This document shows, one piece after another, positions 63,337-64,000 of a stretch of 64,000 nucleotides of DNA. The stretch comes from an uncultured Acidimicrobiaceae bacterium (GTDB taxonomy: Bacteria > Actinomycetota > Acidimicrobiia > Spongiisociales > SHLN01): positions 1 to 64,000 of the forward strand of contig CAMYMH010000011.1 of assembly GCA_947259275.1 (NCBI GenBank), read 5' to 3'. Both the position numbers and the translations under genes were made by a program. The notes beneath the pieces were generated by a model, which worked only from the letters and a program-made list of their open reading frames with translations, was not told where the DNA came from and searched no databases. Positions within the stretch are counted from its first letter, which is position 1. The number at the start of each line of letters is the position of its first letter.

Positions 63337-64000
63337 GATTTCCTCAAACCGCGCCTGGAAGAATCGCAGCTCGTCTGGTTCGTAGGCGAACTGGAGGCCT
63401 TTCACATCGTCCCGGTTCTCGTAGACCCGGGCGATCGATTCGATGGTCACGTCCATGTGGGATTGGGTGTAGACCCGGCGCGGAACGGCCAGGCGGGTCA
63501 GTTCCAGCTTGGGATGGTGGTTCTCGCCCGTCTCCCGGTCACGGCCGGCCGACACGATCCCGCGTTCCATGCCTCGTACCCCGGCATCCAGATAGATGGC
63601 GGCGGTGAGGGCGGCGGCCGGGAAGTGTTCCTGGGGCAGATGGTCGAGGATCGCCCGCGCGTCGAGGAACACCGCGTGACCACCGACCGGGCGCACGATC
63701 GGGATTGCCCGCTTGATGAGGCCGTCGCCCAGATACTCGACCTGGCCGACCCGCGAACGCACGTGATCGTCCGAGGCGGCCATCTCTTCGATGCCGCGGG
63801 CGAGTGCCTCCATGTCGCGGCCCGACATGCCACCGTAGGTGTGGAGACCTTCGAAGGCCACCAGCAACGAGCGCGCTTTGCGAGCCAGCTCGGGATCGCG
63901 CAGCAGCAGGAGCCCGCCGATGTTGACGAGGTTGTCCTTCTTGGACGACACGGTGGCGCCATCCGAGTACGAGCAGATCTCCCGCAGAATGTCGTGAATC
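63325..64000 (-). CDS. Tryptophanase/tyrosine phenol-lyase family protein, C-terminal part
   Basis: PLP-dependent beta-eliminating lyase, running off the right edge of the window. The last 225 codons are present. The frame is open to the window end (IHDILREICSYSDGATVSSKKDNLVNIGGLLLL), which includes the PLP lysine in SSKKD and the family motif TYGGMSGRDMEALARGIEEM. The C-terminus AYEPDELRFFQARFEEIAPA is typical. Tryptophanase and tyrosine phenol-lyase share these motifs and cannot be separated from this part. The stop sits in a hairpin next to a heptamer array. The ORF track's start (63951) is internal. Confidence 0.9.
   Translation of the reverse strand, partial: IHDILREICSYSDGATVSSKKDNLVNIGGLLLLRDPELARKARSLLVAFEGLHTYGGMSGRDMEALARGIEEMAASDDHVRSRVGQVEYLGDGLIKRAIPIVRPVGGHAVFLDARAILDHLPQEHFPAAALTAAIYLDAGVRGMERGIVSAGRDRETGENHHPKLELTRLAVPRRVYTQSHMDVTIESIARVYENRDDVKGLQFAYEPDELRFFQARFEEIAPA

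Overview
The window is high-GC, densely coded bacterial DNA with actinobacterial hallmarks: a 30-residue bS22 (AURKAIP1/COX24-like) ribosomal protein, a PAC2-family protein, a dnaK-grpE-dnaJ-hspR operon, a DevR/DevS-type two-component pair, Thr-rich lipoprotein linkers, and many GTG starts with 4-nt ATGA/GTGA overlaps. An uncultured deep-branching actinobacterium (for example Acidimicrobiia) fits best; this placement is inference. No rRNA, tRNA, CRISPR array, prophage or IS transposase was seen.

Layout. 1-591: 3' end of threonine synthase (the partner homoserine kinase thrB is at 10.2 kb). 0.6-4.8 kb: sugar ABC importer (binding protein, two permeases, no ATPase). 5-13.4 kb: PhzF-like protein, squalene/phytoene synthase family protein, M20 peptidase, Fpg/Nei glycosylase, CDF transporter, thrB, a modular lipoprotein, a C26 amidotransferase, bS22. 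13.5-22.2 kb: DevR/DevS-like pair, CaCA antiporter, and an operon of small ORF, P-type ATPase, small ORF, double-Usp protein and small ORF, then VOC and PPOX proteins; this resembles the mycobacterial DosR (dormancy) regulon. 22.3-31.6 kb: 76-bp repeats, PAC2, copA-copZ, cysteine/cystathionine synthase, ICMT-like protein, PPOX, second modular lipoprotein, IMPase, lnt. 31.6-36.4 kb: class III aminotransferase, Trm112-like, purB-purA, YjbQ. 36.7-42.5 kb: polar amino acid ABC importer with oversized permeases. 42.6-47 kb: four-helix-bundle protein, lipoprotein, lgt, SPFH/NfeD pair, membrane proteins. 47-58.6 kb: clpB, Ycf46-like AAA ATPase, mscL, DUF3291, DUF427, a DUF6174 lipoprotein, then hspR-dnaJ-grpE-dnaK. 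58.8-64 kb: frameshifted DinB gene, OmpR-type two-component system, B12-type radical SAM protein coupled to a second YjbQ, and a tryptophanase-like gene that runs off the end.

The most unusual signal is in the non-coding DNA. (i) Almost every intergenic simple repeat has a period of exactly 7 nt, at about a dozen loci with different unit sequences. Two of these are near-perfect 12-13 copy arrays of the same unit (ACCCAAG) in opposite orientations 25 kb apart. (ii) Short perfect hairpins with a C(TNC)G core recur at about 15 places, several overlapping stop codons. (iii) Composite palindromic (REP/MITE-like) elements lie in the three largest gene-free gaps and upstream of dnaK. Several smaller oddities are also noted: a Ser in place of the catalytic Cys of Lnt, lipoproteins combining NTF2-like and pilin-like modules, and translationally coupled tiny ORFs around a P-type ATPase.
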